A stretch of 64,000 nt of DNA. Origin: Streptomyces sp. CG1 (GTDB lineage Bacteria; Actinomycetota; Actinomycetes; Streptomycetales; Streptomycetaceae). The translations under genes were made by a program, and so were the position numbers. The notes below the pieces were generated by a model. The model saw nothing but the letters and a program-made list of their open reading frames with translations, searched no databases and was not told where the DNA came from. Location: assembly GCF_041080625.1 (NCBI RefSeq), contig NZ_CP163518.1, positions 5,022,001 to 5,086,000 on the forward strand, written 5' to 3'. Every line of letters starts with the position of its first letter. Positions within the stretch are counted from its first letter, which is position 1. Below are positions 21,279-29,415 of this stretch, piece after piece.

Positions 21279-21332
21279 TGAAGTCCTTCACTGTGTACTC
21301 TTTAGCTTCGAACTTTAGCTTTGAAGTCTTCA
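21279..21332. promoter_or_regulatory. Operator region between MarR and MFS genes
   Basis: Two related inverted repeats: TGAAG-TC-CTTCA (21279-21290) and TGAAG-T-CTTCA (21322-21332). Between them lies a perfect head-to-tail 13-base duplication with one mismatch, CTTTAGCTTCGAA (21300-21312) and CTTTAGCTTTGAA (21313-21325). They are good candidates for the MarR binding sites. Confidence 0.55.
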
Positions 21333-21357
21333 GGTCTAACTAGTGAGAGAGGTGAAC

Positions 21358-22635
21358 GTGACCAGGGCGATGGGCGCAGCGATGCGCCGGATCCACGTGG
21401 GTAACGCACTCAGCGCGTTCGGGCTCGGCTTCACCGTCCCCTACCTGTACGTCTATGTGGCGCAGGTGCGAGGGCTGGGAGCCATGACAGCGGGACTCGT
21501 GCTCGCCGTCTTCGCCGTGGCCGCGTTGATCGTGCTGCCGTTCGCCAGCCGGGCGATCGTGCGGCGCGGCCCGCTGCCGGTCCTGCTCGCCGCCCTGGTC
21601 ACGGCCGCGCTCGGCGCGCTGAGCCTGGGGCTCGCGAGCAATGCCGTCGCCGTACTGCTGTCCGCTGCCGCGCTGGGCGCGGGACAGGCCGTGATGCAGC
21701 CGGCGCTGGCCACGATGATCGTGGACTGCTCGACGGCGGACACGCGGTCGCGGGCGTTCGCGATGCAGTTCTTCCTGCAGAACCTGGGCCTCGGTATAGG
21801 TGGCCTCATCGGCGGTCACCTCGTCGACACCACGCGCGTGTCGTCGTTCACGCTGCTGTTCGCGATCGAGGCGGCGATGTTCCTGCTGCTGGTCGTGGTG
21901 ATGGCGACGGTGCGGATGCCGCACTCGCCGCGGGTGGAGGACGCGCCGACGTCGGCCAAGGGCAGCTGGAAGCAGCTGCTCGGGAACCGGGCGATGGTGC
22001 AGCTGTGTGTGCTGGGCTTCGTGCTGTTCTTCGCCTGCTACGGCCAGTTCGAGTCCGGGCTGAGCGCGTACGGCGTCGAGGCCGCCGGGATATCGACCTC
22101 CGCGCTGGGGACGGCCCTGGCCGCGAACACGCTGATGATCGTGGTCGCCCAGTTCGCCGTGCTGAAGTTCGTCGAGCGGCGCCGGCGGTCTCGTGTGATC
22201 GCCGGGGTCGGGCTGATCTGGGCCGTCGCCTGGCTGGCCGCGGGGTACGCGGGGCTGGGCCACGGCAGCCAGGAGATGGCGACGGCCGCGTTCGTGTCGA
22301 CGTACGCGCTGTTCGGGCTCGGTGAGGCGATGTTGTCGCCGACGATCGCGCCGCTGGTCGCCGATCTGGCGCCGGAGGGCATGGCCGGGCAGTACAACTC
22401 GGCGTTCGCGCTGGTCAAGCAGCTGGCGTTGGCCGTCGGGCCGGCGGTGGGCGGGCCACTGGGGGCCTCGCTGCACGCGCCGTACATCGTGACCTTCCTG
22501 CTGTTCTCGCTGGGGATCACGGTGCTGGCGCTGCGGCTGGGGCGGCGGCTCACGGATGTGCAGGACCGGCCGTGGCTGCGCACCAGCCGTGTGATTGCCC
22601 GGGGTGAGGCGCCTGCGGAGTCCCTGGCCGCATAG
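21358..22635 (+). CDS. Major facilitator superfamily transporter, 12-helix exporter type
   Basis: A 425-residue permease with about 12 transmembrane helices and a central cytoplasmic loop (VRMPHSPRVEDAPTSAKGSWKQLL) separating two six-helix halves. GTG 21358 was preferred over the GTG at 21343 because the GAGAGG at 21345-21352 then sits at proper distance. It resembles DHA1-type drug exporters. Regulation by the divergent MarR gene is likely. Confidence 0.85.
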   Translation: MTRAMGAAMRRIHVGNALSAFGLGFTVPYLYVYVAQVRGLGAMTAGLVLAVFAVAALIVLPFASRAIVRRGPLPVLLAALVTAALGALSLGLASNAVAVLLSAAALGAGQAVMQPALATMIVDCSTADTRSRAFAMQFFLQNLGLGIGGLIGGHLVDTTRVSSFTLLFAIEAAMFLLLVVVMATVRMPHSPRVEDAPTSAKGSWKQLLGNRAMVQLCVLGFVLFFACYGQFESGLSAYGVEAAGISTSALGTALAANTLMIVVAQFAVLKFVERRRRSRVIAGVGLIWAVAWLAAGYAGLGHGSQEMATAAFVSTYALFGLGEAMLSPTIAPLVADLAPEGMAGQYNSAFALVKQLALAVGPAVGGPLGASLHAPYIVTFLLFSLGITVLALRLGRRLTDVQDRPWLRTSRVIARGEAPAESLAA

Positions 22636-22801
22636 TTGTCAGGCACCCGATGCCGGGCCTGGGCACCTTTCGGGCGCTGCTGGCTGGGAGGTGCCGCTGC
22701 GCCCACCCGTGCCGCCTGGGGGTCCCCCAGGCCCTCAAGGCACTGGGGGAGGCACGACTGCCCGCAGCTACGGCGCGAATGCGGATGCGGCGGATGCACC
22801 C

Positions 22802-22830
22802 CCTAGGGGCGCGGGGAACTGCGCGACCAG
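22802..22830 (+). repeat. Dispersed intergenic repeat GGGGCGCGGGGAACTGCGCG, copy 1
   Basis: The 20-base core recurs with minor change at 27246-27272 (opposite strand) and 32909-32936. All three copies are intergenic and follow gene ends. It resembles the short GC-rich dispersed repeats seen in Streptomyces spacers. Confidence 0.6.
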
Positions 22831-22876
22831 GCCACCACATACCCGCACCCGGCAACGGCCAGAACCCCCACGGCGC

Positions 22877-24523
22877 CTACCCCTTCGGCAAAACGAACTC
22901 GCACCACACCGCCTTCCCCCCGCCCGGTGTTCTCCGTGACCCCCAGTTGGAGGCGATGGTCGCCACGATGGCGATGCCTCGGCCCGACTCGTCGCCCGGT
23001 TCCGCACGGCGTCGGCGTGGGAGGTGGTCGTCGCCGTCGGTGACCTCGATGATCAGGCGGCGGTCGGTGCGGCGGAGCCGGAGACGCATGGGTGGCGTGC
23101 CGTGCTGGAGAGAATTGGCGACCAGCTCGCTCGCGGCCAGGACGCCGAGGTCGTGCAGTTCGGCCGGAAAGCGCCAGCTCGTCAGCACGCCGGAGGCGAA
23201 GGCGCGGGCGCGTGGTGCCGCTTCCACGCCGCCGAGGAGTTCCAGGGCCGCGTTGCGGAAGAGGTCGCCGTCGGGGCCCGTACGGGACGGGTGCTGGAGG
23301 ACGAGGACGGCCACGTCGTCGTCGTGGTCGGCGGTGACGCCGGCCGAGCGGACCAGGCGGTCGCAGATCACCTGGGGGGTGCCCGTGGCGCCCGCGAGGG
23401 CGCCTGAGAGCGCCGCGATGCCCTCGTCCAGGTCCTCGTCGCGGCGTTCGACCAAGCCGTCCGTGTAGAGGACGGCCGTGGCGCCGGGGCCGAGGGCGAT
23501 GGAGCCGGAGGTGTACATCCAGCCGCCGGTGCCGAGCGGCGGGCCGGTGGGTTCGTCGGCGCGCGAGACGGTGCCGCTCTCGTCGCGGACCAGGATGGGC
23601 AAATGCCCCGCGGAGGCGTACACCAGTCGGCCCTCGTTGGGGTCGTGGACCGCGTAGACGCAGGTGGCGATCTGGTTGGCGTCGATCTCGGTGGCCAGGC
23701 CGTCCAGCAGCTGGAGGACCTCGTGCGGGGGAAGGTCCAGGCGGGCGTACGCCCGGACGGCCGTCCGCAGTTGACCCATCACCGCTGCCGCGCGGACCCC
23801 GCGGCCCATCACGTCGCCGATGACCAGGGCCGTACGGCCGCCGCCGAGAGTGATCACGTCGTACCAGTCGCCGCCGACCGCCGCTTCCGTGCCGCCTGGC
23901 TGGTAGGTGGCGGCGATGCGCAGGTCGTCGGGTTGTTCCAGCTCCTGGGGGAGCAGGGAGCGCTGGAGGGTCACCGCGGTCTCGCGCTGGCGGCGCTCGC
24001 TGGCGCGCAGCCGTTCAGCGGCCTCGGCGTGATCGGTGACGTCGGTGGCGAAGACGAGTACGCCGGCGTCGCGGTCGCCGTCCTCGGCGACGGGCGTGCA
24101 GGTGAAGGTGTAGGAGCGGCCGTCGACGGCCTTGCGGGACTTGAGGGTGCGGGGCTTGCCGCTGCGCAGCACCTGGTCGAGGAGCGGGAGCAGGCCCAGT
24201 TCGGCGAGTTCGGGCAGTGCGTCGCGGGCGGGGGCGCCCGGGGGGCGTTCGCCGAAGGCCGTCGTATAGGCGTCGTTGACGTAGGCGAGGTGGTGGTCGG
24301 GGCCGTGGACCAGGGCGACGAGGGCCGGGACGCGGTCGAGGACGTCGCGCGCGGGCAGTTCGTCCACGGCGGGCACCGGGGGTGCGTCGCCGGCCGGCTG
24401 TCCGGCGCGGGCCGCGGGCACGGAGCCTTCCCCCCGCCGGTCCGGGGAGACCGGGGTCTCGGTCCGCGCGGCGGCGCGGCGCTGTGTTCCGGGGAGCCGG
24501 GCGCTCCAGCGCGTGAAGTTCAC
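22877..24523 (-). CDS. PAS - SpoIIE (PP2C) phosphatase - HATPase regulator
   Basis: About 548 residues from GTG 24523; an in-frame ATG at 24613 would add 30 poorly conserved residues. There are three domains: a PAS sensor (about 58-170, ALVHGPDHHLAYVNDAYTTAF), a SpoIIE/RsbU-type PP2C phosphatase (about 210-420, GGDWYDVITL...VIGDVMGRG with metal-binding Asp residues), and a C-terminal HATPase_c domain of the RsbW/anti-sigma type (ELVANSLQHG N-box, GRGIAIV G-box). Such proteins both dephosphorylate an anti-anti-sigma factor and may phosphorylate it, tuning alternative sigma factors in stress or development. No partner anti-sigma-antagonist is adjacent. Confidence 0.85.
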   Translation of the reverse strand: MNFTRWSARLPGTQRRAAARTETPVSPDRRGEGSVPAARAGQPAGDAPPVPAVDELPARDVLDRVPALVALVHGPDHHLAYVNDAYTTAFGERPPGAPARDALPELAELGLLPLLDQVLRSGKPRTLKSRKAVDGRSYTFTCTPVAEDGDRDAGVLVFATDVTDHAEAAERLRASERRQRETAVTLQRSLLPQELEQPDDLRIAATYQPGGTEAAVGGDWYDVITLGGGRTALVIGDVMGRGVRAAAVMGQLRTAVRAYARLDLPPHEVLQLLDGLATEIDANQIATCVYAVHDPNEGRLVYASAGHLPILVRDESGTVSRADEPTGPPLGTGGWMYTSGSIALGPGATAVLYTDGLVERRDEDLDEGIAALSGALAGATGTPQVICDRLVRSAGVTADHDDDVAVLVLQHPSRTGPDGDLFRNAALELLGGVEAAPRARAFASGVLTSWRFPAELHDLGVLAASELVANSLQHGTPPMRLRLRRTDRRLIIEVTDGDDHLPRRRRAEPGDESGRGIAIVATIASNWGSRRTPGGGKAVWCEFVLPKG

Positions 24524-24654
24524 TTGGGAAGAAGCCTCGTGGGTGCTGAGGGCGGGTGGGTGGCCCGTCCGCGGACGTGGGGCAGTCTGGCAGGGGGCAC
24601 GCCGCGGCGACATCCGTCAGACGCCTGGGCGAGCCGGGGAGTTCCTGGGTCCGG

Positions 24655-26034
24655 TCAGGACGACCCCTTCGGGTCGTCCGAGGGGCTGTGAGGAGGCTTT
24701 CCACCGGCCGCGAGTTCGAACTCCGCTCGCGGATGTTCGAGTGAACCGAGCGAGACGATCTCCCGTTTGAAGAGCCCGGCGAGGGTCCATTCCGCCAGGA
24801 CCCGGGCCTTGCGGTTGACGGTGGGCACCCTGCTGAGGTGGTAGACGCGGTGCATGAACCAGGCAGGGTAGCCCTTCAGCTTGCGCCCGTAGACGTGGGC
24901 GACGCCCTTGTGCAGGCCGAGGGATGCGACCGAACCGACGTACCTGTGGGCGTACGTCTCCAGCGGTTCGCCACGCAGCGCGTGGGCGATGTTGTCGCCG
25001 AGGGTGCGGGCCTGGCGGACGGCGTGCTGGGCGTTGGGCGCGGTCTCGGTGCCGGGCTCGGCGGCGGTGACGTCGGGTACGGCCGCCGCGTCTCCGGCCC
25101 CCCAGGCGTGCTCGGCGCCGTCGACGGTCAGCTGGGCGGTGCACTTCAGCCGGCCGCGTTCGGTGAGCGGCAGGTCGGTGGCGGCGAGCAGGGGGTGCGG
25201 TTTGACGCCGGCGGTCCACACGACCGTACGGGTCGGGAAGCGCTGGCCGTCGCTGAGGACGGCGACGCGGCCGGCGCAGGAGTTCAGGCGGGTGTCGAGG
25301 AGGACCTGGATGTTGCGGCGGCGCAGCTCGGTGACGGTGTAGCGGCCCATCTCCGCGCCGACCTCGGGGAGGATGCGGTCGGACGCCTCCACGAGGATCC
25401 ATTTCATGTCCTCGGGGCGGACATTGTGGTAGTAGCGCGCGGTGTAGCGGGCCATGTCCTCCAGTTCGGCGAGCGCCTCCACGCCCGCGTAGCCGCCACC
25501 GACGAAGACGAAGGTGAGGGCGGCGTCGCGGATCGCGGGGTCGCGGGTGGAGGAGGCGATGTCCATCTGCTCGATGACGTGGTTGCGCAGGCCGATGGCC
25601 TCTTCGACGGTCTTGAAGCCGATCCCGTACTCGGCGAGGCCCGGGATGGGCAGCGTGCGGGAGATCGAGCCAGGGGCGAGCACCAGCTCGTCGTAGCCGA
25701 GGAGTTCGGCCGCTCTGCCCTCCTCGGCGGTGGCGAGCGTGGCGACCGCGGCGGTGCGCACCGCGTGGTCGATGGCGGTGACCTCGCCGATGACGACATG
25801 GCACTGGTGCAGGATGCGGCGCAGCGGTACGACGACATGACGAGGGGAAATGGAACCGGCGGCCGCTTCGGGAAGGAACGGCTGGTACGTCATGTAGGGG
25901 TCGGGGGTGACGACCGTGATCTCGATCTCACCCCGCTTGAGCTCGCCCTTCAGCTTCCGCTGCAGACGCAGGGCCGTGTACATCCCGACGTAGCCGCCGC
26001 CGACAACCAGAATGCGCGCACGTTCCTTCACCAT
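24655..26034 (-). CDS. Type II NADH dehydrogenase (FAD-dependent NDH-2)
   Basis: About 459 residues. FAD-binding GGGYVG is near residues 12-17 and the NAD-binding FVFVGGGYAGVEA is in the middle. YQPFLPEAAAGSISPRHVVVPLR and WGAGDAAAV are typical of actinobacterial NDH-2. The C-terminal segment (YPAWFMHRVYHLSRVPTVNRKARVLAEW) is the amphipathic membrane-binding part. It oxidises NADH and reduces menaquinone without proton pumping. ATG 26034 was chosen; a GTG at 26067 would add 11 residues. Neither start has a strong Shine-Dalgarno. A perfect DnaA-box 9-mer spans 26060-26068. Confidence 0.88.
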   Translation of the reverse strand: MVKERARILVVGGGYVGMYTALRLQRKLKGELKRGEIEITVVTPDPYMTYQPFLPEAAAGSISPRHVVVPLRRILHQCHVVIGEVTAIDHAVRTAAVATLATAEEGRAAELLGYDELVLAPGSISRTLPIPGLAEYGIGFKTVEEAIGLRNHVIEQMDIASSTRDPAIRDAALTFVFVGGGYAGVEALAELEDMARYTARYYHNVRPEDMKWILVEASDRILPEVGAEMGRYTVTELRRRNIQVLLDTRLNSCAGRVAVLSDGQRFPTRTVVWTAGVKPHPLLAATDLPLTERGRLKCTAQLTVDGAEHAWGAGDAAAVPDVTAAEPGTETAPNAQHAVRQARTLGDNIAHALRGEPLETYAHRYVGSVASLGLHKGVAHVYGRKLKGYPAWFMHRVYHLSRVPTVNRKARVLAEWTLAGLFKREIVSLGSLEHPRAEFELAAGGKPPHSPSDDPKGSS

Positions 26035-26410
26035 CCCATGACGCACCCGGCGCAGTTGTTTGTCCACAGCCCCGGCAATTTGTGTGACTGACGGCCGGGT
26101 GTGCGTGAGGTCGGCCGCGCTGTCGGGGTGGGACGAAAGGGGGCAGGTCAGCGGGGGCGGGCGAGGGGGCGCGAAGGTGAGGAAACGGGACGTACGAGAC
26201 CCGTACTCCGATCGGGGGGCGCACTGTGCGGAACCTGCCCCTTCTGAATTGACTTCCTCTCAACTATGTTCGTGTGTCGACGGGGTGTAGGGAATGTGGT
26301 CGAACGGGTATCGCGACGGGCGGACCCGGTCGAGACCGATGCCAGTTCCACGCACTCCCGATTCAGTGGCGGGGAGTCTCCGGGGGGAGACGTCATTACC
26401 GGGGGAAGAC

Positions 26411-27181
26411 ATGCATGTTCAGGACACACATTGGTCATCCGCAGCCGCCATCGCGCCCGGTGGCGGGGCGATGAGCCCGGCGGTGGGCAACGGACGCGCG
26501 GACGCGGCGCGGACGACACCGCTGCGGGTCGACGCACAGCGCAATCTGGAGCACGTGCTGCGTGCGGCGCGTGAGGTCTTCGGCGAGCTGGGGTACGGCG
26601 CGCCGATGGAGGACGTGGCGCGGCGCGCCCGGGTCGGGGTAGGCACGGTGTACCGGCGCTTTCCCAGCAAGGACGTGCTGGTCCGGCGGATAGCCGAGGA
26701 GGAGACGGCGCGGCTGACCGAGCAGGCGCGGGCCGCGCTCGGGCAGGAGGACGAGCCGTGGTCGGCGCTGTCGCGGTTCCTGCGCACGTCGGTGGCGTCG
26801 GGGGCGGGGCGGTTGCTGCCGCCGCAGGTGCTGGTCGGTTCCACCGGGTCGGCCGGGTCTGGTGCTTCGGCGGGGTCCGCTGATGAGGCTCGGGTGCCTC
26901 AGCAGCGGGTGCAGCCGGGGAGTGGTGAGCTTCGGCTGGTGCCTGGAGAGTCCGGTGGAGCCACCGATGACAGCGGGGCCGGGGAGTTGCTCGATGTGGT
27001 CGGGCGGCTGGTGGAGCGGGCTCGGACGGCCGGAGAACTGCGGGCGGACGTGTCCGTGGGGGATGTGCTGCTGGTGATCGCCACGGCGGCGCCGTCCCTG
27101 CCGGATGCGGCACAGCAGGCCGCCGCGAGTGCGCGGTTGCTGGACATTCTGCTGGAGGGGCTTCGGTCTCGGCCGGCGTAG
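26411..27181 (+). CDS. TetR-family transcriptional regulator
   Basis: A 256-residue regulator starting at ATG 26411 behind GGGGGA. The helix-turn-helix is at about 50-80 (APMEDVARRARVGVGTVYRRFPSKDVL). The ligand domain contains an inserted Gly/Ser/Ala-rich low-complexity loop (STGSAGSAGSGASAGSADE-like) not usual in the family. It is divergent from the NDH-2 gene with about 375 bases between starts, so it may control it. The inducer is unknown. Confidence 0.85.
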   Translation: MHVQDTHWSSAAAIAPGGGAMSPAVGNGRADAARTTPLRVDAQRNLEHVLRAAREVFGELGYGAPMEDVARRARVGVGTVYRRFPSKDVLVRRIAEEETARLTEQARAALGQEDEPWSALSRFLRTSVASGAGRLLPPQVLVGSTGSAGSGASAGSADEARVPQQRVQPGSGELRLVPGESGGATDDSGAGELLDVVGRLVERARTAGELRADVSVGDVLLVIATAAPSLPDAAQQAAASARLLDILLEGLRSRPA

Positions 27182-27504
27182 GGGCTTGAGCGTCGGTTCG
27201 GGGTGGGTGGGCGCGTAGTCGTCGGGCTGCGGGTCGTCCGTGGCTGAGCGCGCAGCTCCCCGCGCCCCTTGGGGGGTTGCCGTGCCACCTGCCCCATCGG
27301 CGCCCATCGCTTCGGCGCCCATCGCTGAAGACCCTGGTGGGGCCCCTCTTTGCGGTTCGCTCGTTCGGGTCGTGGTCGAAAGCCTGTGGTGACAGCGGCC
27401 CTCGGATGAGTGGATGCCGTGAACGAGGGGCCCTTGAACAAAAGACAATGTGGCACCCTGAGCCGGTAAGGGTTGGGCTGGGCCGGTGTCAGGGGCTTTC
27501 CGCG
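27182..27504. other. Intergenic spacer upstream of the sigma-factor fusion
   Basis: Over 300 bases without a convincing gene. It contains dispersed-repeat copy 2 and a GGCGCCCATCG-type direct repeat near 27298-27325, and ends with the AGGGG ribosome site at 27491-27495. No clear vegetative promoter was seen. Confidence 0.5.
27246..27272 (-). repeat. Dispersed intergenic repeat, copy 2
   Basis: The reverse strand reads AAGGGGCGCGGGGAGCTGCG, one substitution from the copy at 22802. Confidence 0.6.
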
Positions 27505-29373
27505 ATGGGCGTTGACGGGTGGGACGATTCACGCGGTGACGACGCGGGCGCGGAGGCTGTTCCCGGGCCGAACCCTCCCCAGGTGCCGAATCAGGGCGGT
27601 CGTCCGGCTTCGTCCGGTGGGCGGAACTACGCGAGCGTACCGGCCCAGCGTGAGAGCAGTGTGCTGCCGCCGCCCAGGGAGCGGCCGTCCGACGACGGCG
27701 CGCTGATCGAGCGGATGCGCGCCGGCGACGACTCCGCGTACGAGGAGCTCTACCGGCGGCACGCGGACGCCGTACGGCGGTACGCCCGCACCTGCTGCCG
27801 GGACGGGCACACCGCCGACGACCTCACCGCCGAGGTCTTCGCCCGGATGCTGCAGGCGGTGCGCGGGGGATCCGGGCCCAAGCACGCCGTACGCGCCTAT
27901 CTGCTGACCTCCGTGCGGCGCGTCGCCGCGCACTGGACCAGGTCGGCGCGGCGTGAGCAGCTCGTCGACGACTTCGCCGGGTTCGCCCAGCAGGCCGCCC
28001 GCGGCTCGGAGGCCGCCGACGACGACACGTTGGACCTCGGTGCCGATGTGCGCGCGATGCACGAGGCCGAGCAGTCCATGGCCATGCAGGCCTTCCGCTC
28101 GCTGCCCGAACGCTGGCAGGCCGTGCTGTGGCACACCGAGGTGGAGGACGAGTCCCCGAGCGATGTGGCCGTGCTGTTCGGGCTGGACGCCAACGGCACC
28201 CGGGTCCTCGCCAGCCGCGCGCGCGAGGGCCTGAAGCAGGCCTATCTCCAGGCCCACGTGAGCGCCTCCCTCGCCGGTGACGAGGAGTGCGCCCGCTACG
28301 CCGACCAGCTCGGCACCTACGCCCGCCGCAAACTGCGCATCCGCGCCGAGCGGGGCCTGCGCAAGCACCTGGAGGAGTGCGCCAAGTGCCGGCTGGCGGC
28401 CGCGCAGATCGAAGAGGTCGCCGGCGGTATCCCCGGTGTCGTCCCGGTCGCGGTCATCGGCTGGTTCGGGGCCGCCGGGTACGCCAAGGCGCTCGGGATC
28501 GTCGCCGGCAGCGCCGGGGTCGGAGCCGCGGGTGCCGCCGCCGCGGCCACCGGGTCGTCCGGGAGCGCCGGCGGCGCGGGCGGGGCCGCGGCCTCGGAGG
28601 GGCTCGGGGCGCCGGTGAAGGCGGGGATCGCAGCCGGTGTGGTCGCGGTGGCCGCCGCCGCGGTGGCCCTGGCTCTGGTGAACGACAGCCATGCACCGGC
28701 GAAGGAGGCGGCCAAGCCGGCGCCGTCCTCGCCGGTCGTACAGCCTCCGGCGCCGCAGCCGGCCCCGCCGAAGAAGAAGCCCGGGCCGAAACCAGTGGTG
28801 GTCGCCCCGGAGCCGACACCCACGCCGACGCCGACGCCCACGCCGAAACCCACCCCCAGGCCGACGCCCACGCCCAGGCCGACGCCCACCCCGACCCCCA
28901 CACCGAAGCCGCCCCCGACACCCACTCCGCCGCCCACCACCGTCTACGAGGTGAGCGACCTCGGCTACGACATCACCGGCGACGGCACCCGGCCCGAGAT
29001 CCAGCTCGGCGAGAGCAGCTGGGTGTGGCAGCGCTACGGCATGTCGATCGGCGGCAAGCAGTACGCGCGCGGGGTGACCGTGCACGGCGACTCCTCCGTG
29101 ACCGTCGCCCTCAACCGGCAGTGCACCGCCTACGACGCACTGGCCGGTGTGGACGACATGACGCTCGGCCTCGGCAAGGTGTCCTTCTCCGTCTACGCCG
29201 ACGGGGTCCGGCTGTGGCACTCCGGAACGGTCAAGGGAAACGACCCTGCCGTGCCCGTCCATGTGAACCTCACCGGGCGCAAGACCGTACGGCTCGTCGT
29301 CCAGCCGCACGGCGACCTCCTCGACCGGGCGGCACTCGCGGACTGGGCGGAGTCCCGGCTCACCTGCCGGTAA
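27505..29373 (+). CDS. ECF-type sigma factor fused to zinc-finger, membrane helix and NPCBM carbohydrate-binding domain
   Basis: A 622-residue single polypeptide from ATG 27505 (AGGGG at proper spacing). Sigma region 2 is at about 66-135 (YEELYRRHADAVRRYART...ADDLTAEVFARML) and region 4 at about 195-250 (LPERWQAVLWHTEVEDESPSDVAVLFGL). A zf-HC2-like motif H288-x3-C292-x2-C295 follows, as in ZAS anti-sigma factors. After it come Gly/Ala-rich segments, a membrane helix (about 373-393), a Pro-Thr/Pro-Lys repeat stalk (about 405-480) and an exported C-terminal NPCBM-like sugar-binding domain (about 481-622). It looks like sigma and anti-sigma functions in one chain tethered to the envelope. From memory it corresponds to the SCO4117-type regulator of S. 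coelicolor, reported to affect development and antibiotics. Confidence 0.85.
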   Translation: MGVDGWDDSRGDDAGAEAVPGPNPPQVPNQGGRPASSGGRNYASVPAQRESSVLPPPRERPSDDGALIERMRAGDDSAYEELYRRHADAVRRYARTCCRDGHTADDLTAEVFARMLQAVRGGSGPKHAVRAYLLTSVRRVAAHWTRSARREQLVDDFAGFAQQAARGSEAADDDTLDLGADVRAMHEAEQSMAMQAFRSLPERWQAVLWHTEVEDESPSDVAVLFGLDANGTRVLASRAREGLKQAYLQAHVSASLAGDEECARYADQLGTYARRKLRIRAERGLRKHLEECAKCRLAAAQIEEVAGGIPGVVPVAVIGWFGAAGYAKALGIVAGSAGVGAAGAAAAATGSSGSAGGAGGAAASEGLGAPVKAGIAAGVVAVAAAAVALALVNDSHAPAKEAAKPAPSSPVVQPPAPQPAPPKKKPGPKPVVVAPEPTPTPTPTPTPKPTPRPTPTPRPTPTPTPTPKPPPTPTPPPTTVYEVSDLGYDITGDGTRPEIQLGESSWVWQRYGMSIGGKQYARGVTVHGDSSVTVALNRQCTAYDALAGVDDMTLGLGKVSFSVYADGVRLWHSGTVKGNDPAVPVHVNLTGRKTVRLVVQPHGDLLDRAALADWAESRLTCR

Positions 29374-29415
29374 GGCAGGGAGACCGGTAGGCAGGCAGCC
29401 GGCAGATCGGCGTAG

